From Candidatus Protochlamydia phocaeensis (GTDB lineage Bacteria; Chlamydiota; Chlamydiia; Chlamydiales; Parachlamydiaceae): a stretch of DNA of 64,000 nt. The DNA lies in contig NZ_FCNU01000007.1 in the NCBI RefSeq assembly GCF_001545115.1, positions 124,001 to 188,000 of the forward strand. The letters are read 5' to 3'. Position 1 is the stretch's first letter. Every line of letters starts with the position of its first letter. This document shows positions 62,407-64,000 of this stretch, one piece after another. Made by a program: the position numbers and the translations under genes. The notes beneath the pieces are model-generated. The model was not told the DNA's origin. It made no database searches and worked only from the letters and a program-made list of their open reading frames with translations.

Positions 62407-63777
62407 ATGGCCATGAGAGCAATTAATCCTGCCACAGGCGAGATCATTAAAGACTATCCGGAATTATCATTAGAACAAGCAGAGACAATCATTGAAGAGC
62501 TGCATCGGGCTTTTTTGCATTGGAAAGAAACCGATTTTGCCCTGCGTGCGAGGCACTTGAAAAACGCGGCCGCCATTTTGCGAAAAAAAGCCCCCGATTA
62601 CGGGCGATTAATGTCAGTGGAAATGGGAAAACCGATCAGAGAAGGACAAGCAGAAGCGGAAAAATGCGCCTTGGCCTGCGATTTTTACGCGGATCATGCT
62701 GAAAAATTCTTGCAAAAAGAAGCGATAGAAACAGAGGCTAAAAAGAGTTTGATCTGTTACGAGCCTTTAGGCGTGGTGCTGGCCATTATGCCGTGGAATT
62801 TTCCATTCTGGCAGGTATTCCGTTTTGCTGCGCCCGCCCTGATGGCAGGAAATGTCGGCGCATTAAAGCATGCATCAAATGTTCCTGGCTGCGCTCTAGC
62901 AATTGAAGAGATTTTCCACGAAGCGGGATTTCCGGACAATGTCTTTCGGACCCTATTGATTAAGGGATCCCTTGCAGAACAACTCATTGAAAACCCAACA
63001 ATCAGGGCAGTGACGCTGACAGGCAGCACAGAAGCAGGCAAAATGATCGCAGCAAGAGCCGGAAAGTGCATCAAAAAAACAGTCCTTGAGCTTGGAGGCA
63101 GCGATGCCTATGTAATTTTAGAAGATGCCGACGTAGAGCAAGCAGCTACAATATGTGCCAAAGCAAGATTAATTAACTCAGGCCAAAGTTGCATTGCCGC
63201 AAAGCGTTTTATTGTCGTAGAAGCTATCCGCAAGCAATTTGAAGACTTATTTGTGAAAAAAATGCGAGCATTCAAAATGGGAGATCCCTTGTCCGAAGAT
63301 GTACAGATCGGCCCCTTAGCACGGATAGATTTGCGCGATCAATTACACGGGCAAGTGCAAAAAAGTCTAGCAAAGGGAGCGATCTGTTTATTAGGAGGCC
63401 GGATTCCGGAAGGAAAAGGAAATTATTATCCACCGACGGTTTTGACCCATGTCACAAAAGGCATGCCTGCCTATGAAGAAGAACTGTTTGGCCCCGTAGC
63501 TGCCATTATTTCTGCTCGCGATGAAACAGAGGCCATTCAAATAGCGAACGACTCGCCCTACGGTTTAGGCGCCGCCGTATTTACAAGAGACCTTAAAAAA
63601 GGAGAAGACATCGCCATTAGAAAAATTGAGGCAGGATCTTGCTTTGTGAATGCGCAAGTGTATTCGGATCCCCGTTTGCCTTTTGGCGGAATTAAAGAAA
63701 GCGGCTATGGCCGTGAATTGTCTTATGTCGGCATTAAAGAATTCGTCAACATTAAAACAATTGTCATAAATCCATAA
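62407..63777 (+). CDS. gabD: NAD(P)-dependent aldehyde dehydrogenase, succinate-semialdehyde type
   Basis: 456 residues of the ALDH superfamily. MPWNFPFWQVFRF, the cofactor motif TGSTEAGK, catalytic Glu in LELGGSDAYV and Cys in SGQSCIAAKRF are all present, and the LPFGGIKESGYGREL end is typical. Length, with SxxxGKPIREG-type N-terminal region, fits short-form succinate-semialdehyde dehydrogenase, which yields succinate. Exact substrate is not certain from sequence. AGGAG precedes the ATG. Flanked by repeat copies E and F. Confidence 0.87.
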   Translation: MAMRAINPATGEIIKDYPELSLEQAETIIEELHRAFLHWKETDFALRARHLKNAAAILRKKAPDYGRLMSVEMGKPIREGQAEAEKCALACDFYADHAEKFLQKEAIETEAKKSLICYEPLGVVLAIMPWNFPFWQVFRFAAPALMAGNVGALKHASNVPGCALAIEEIFHEAGFPDNVFRTLLIKGSLAEQLIENPTIRAVTLTGSTEAGKMIAARAGKCIKKTVLELGGSDAYVILEDADVEQAATICAKARLINSGQSCIAAKRFIVVEAIRKQFEDLFVKKMRAFKMGDPLSEDVQIGPLARIDLRDQLHGQVQKSLAKGAICLLGGRIPEGKGNYYPPTVLTHVTKGMPAYEEELFGPVAAIISARDETEAIQIANDSPYGLGAAVFTRDLKKGEDIAIRKIEAGSCFVNAQVYSDPRLPFGGIKESGYGRELSYVGIKEFVNIKTIVINP

Positions 63778-63807
63778 AATTATCTCAATAAACTGTTAAT
63801 GCTTACC

Positions 63808-63968
63808 AAACTGAGTTTGGAGTTTTGGCTCTTTCGACTGCGTCAAAGCTGCGGAGATGAACAAATGGCAAGACGGTCCCTATTTTTAATATTGATTGCC
63901 TTGCCATTTATTCATTTGCAAGAGCTTTCCCGTCAGTCCAAAGGGCAAAAAACTCCAAATTTAGGTTT
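63808..63968. repeat. MITE-like inverted-repeat element, copy F (most complete)
   Basis: End type 1 at left: GAGTTTGGAGTTTTGGCTCT, TTCGACTGCGTCAAAGC, GGAGATGAACAAATGGCAAG. End type 2 at right (reversed): TTTGGAGTTTTTTGCCCTTT, GGACTGACGGGAAAGCTC, TTGCAAATGAATAAATGGCA. The ends are alike for about 60 bases with mismatches and enclose a short unique centre. Used as the reference for the family. Begins 31 bases after the aldehyde dehydrogenase stop. Confidence 0.9.
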
Positions 63969-64000
63969 TAAGCCTTATCTCTTCAAATACCTTCCAAAGA

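Noticed and set aside
1-64000. tRNA genes, rRNA genes, CRISPR array, prophage or transposase
   Set aside because: I looked for T-loop sequences, regular spaced repeats and transposase or phage motifs and saw none; the only tyrosine recombinase is XerC in its usual setting.

Overview
The window reads as chromosomal DNA of an amoeba-associated chlamydia (Parachlamydiaceae, Protochlamydia/Parachlamydia-like). Three gene orders match what I recall of chlamydial genomes: dnaJ-rpsU-tsaB followed by lon; rnz-xerC; and glyA-clpP-dapF-UPF0158. There is also a CT398/CdsZ-type coiled-coil zinc-ribbon protein. The genus assignment is inference, because no rRNA is present. Housekeeping genes have moderate GC, while many accessory genes and most spacers are AT-rich.

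Layout. 1-15.7 kb is mostly core: the 3' end of ftsK, a biotin uptake pair (bioY plus a BPL_N-domain protein), a YycJ-type metallo-beta-lactamase-fold hydrolase, dnaJ with a CIRCE-like site, rpsU, tsaB-dgt, lon, and a tight operon rfaE2-rhomboid-rnz-xerC. 15.9-20.8 kb is an accessory island: a proline-rich coiled-coil protein, another coiled-coil protein, a degenerate stretch and a eukaryotic-type USP deubiquitinase. 20.9-28.8 kb holds metNIQ behind a Met-rich leader ORF, a large unknown protein, an ABC-F ATPase, a SPOUT methyltransferase and folE. 28.8-35 kb has a secreted HExxH metalloprotease candidate, rnpB with a near-consensus promoter, cdsZ, a lipase-like hydrolase and a small F-box protein. 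35.2-39.7 kb is glyA-clpP-dapF-UPF0158. 39.7-50 kb is accessory: secreted proteins, a CPBP protease, a mitochondrial-carrier-like membrane protein, a cyclase, a His-rich secreted protein, an Inc-like protein and a GNAT-like protein. 50-53 kb carries an hsp20-lon2 stress operon. 53-64 kb has an HMG-CoA-lyase-like enzyme, a GT-B-like unknown, two larger F-box proteins (helical-repeat and beta-propeller), a metallophosphoesterase, a second member of a secreted paralogous family, and an aldehyde dehydrogenase.

How the genes fit together. The core supports protein quality control (DnaJ, two Lon proteases, ClpP, Hsp20), tRNA and RNA maturation (TsaB, RNase Z, RNase P RNA, SPOUT), nutrient acquisition (biotin, methionine) and one-carbon/folate metabolism (GlyA, FolE). 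The accessory genes look like a host-interaction set: three F-box proteins and a USP protease that could steer host ubiquitination, plus an SLC25-like carrier that could act on host mitochondria or the inclusion. Two families of non-coding palindromic repeats are scattered between genes: a MITE-like element with long terminal inverted repeats (six sites) and a shorter palindrome family (at least six sites).

No tRNA, rRNA, CRISPR array, transposase or prophage was recognised. All family assignments come from reading motifs by eye; no database search was run.
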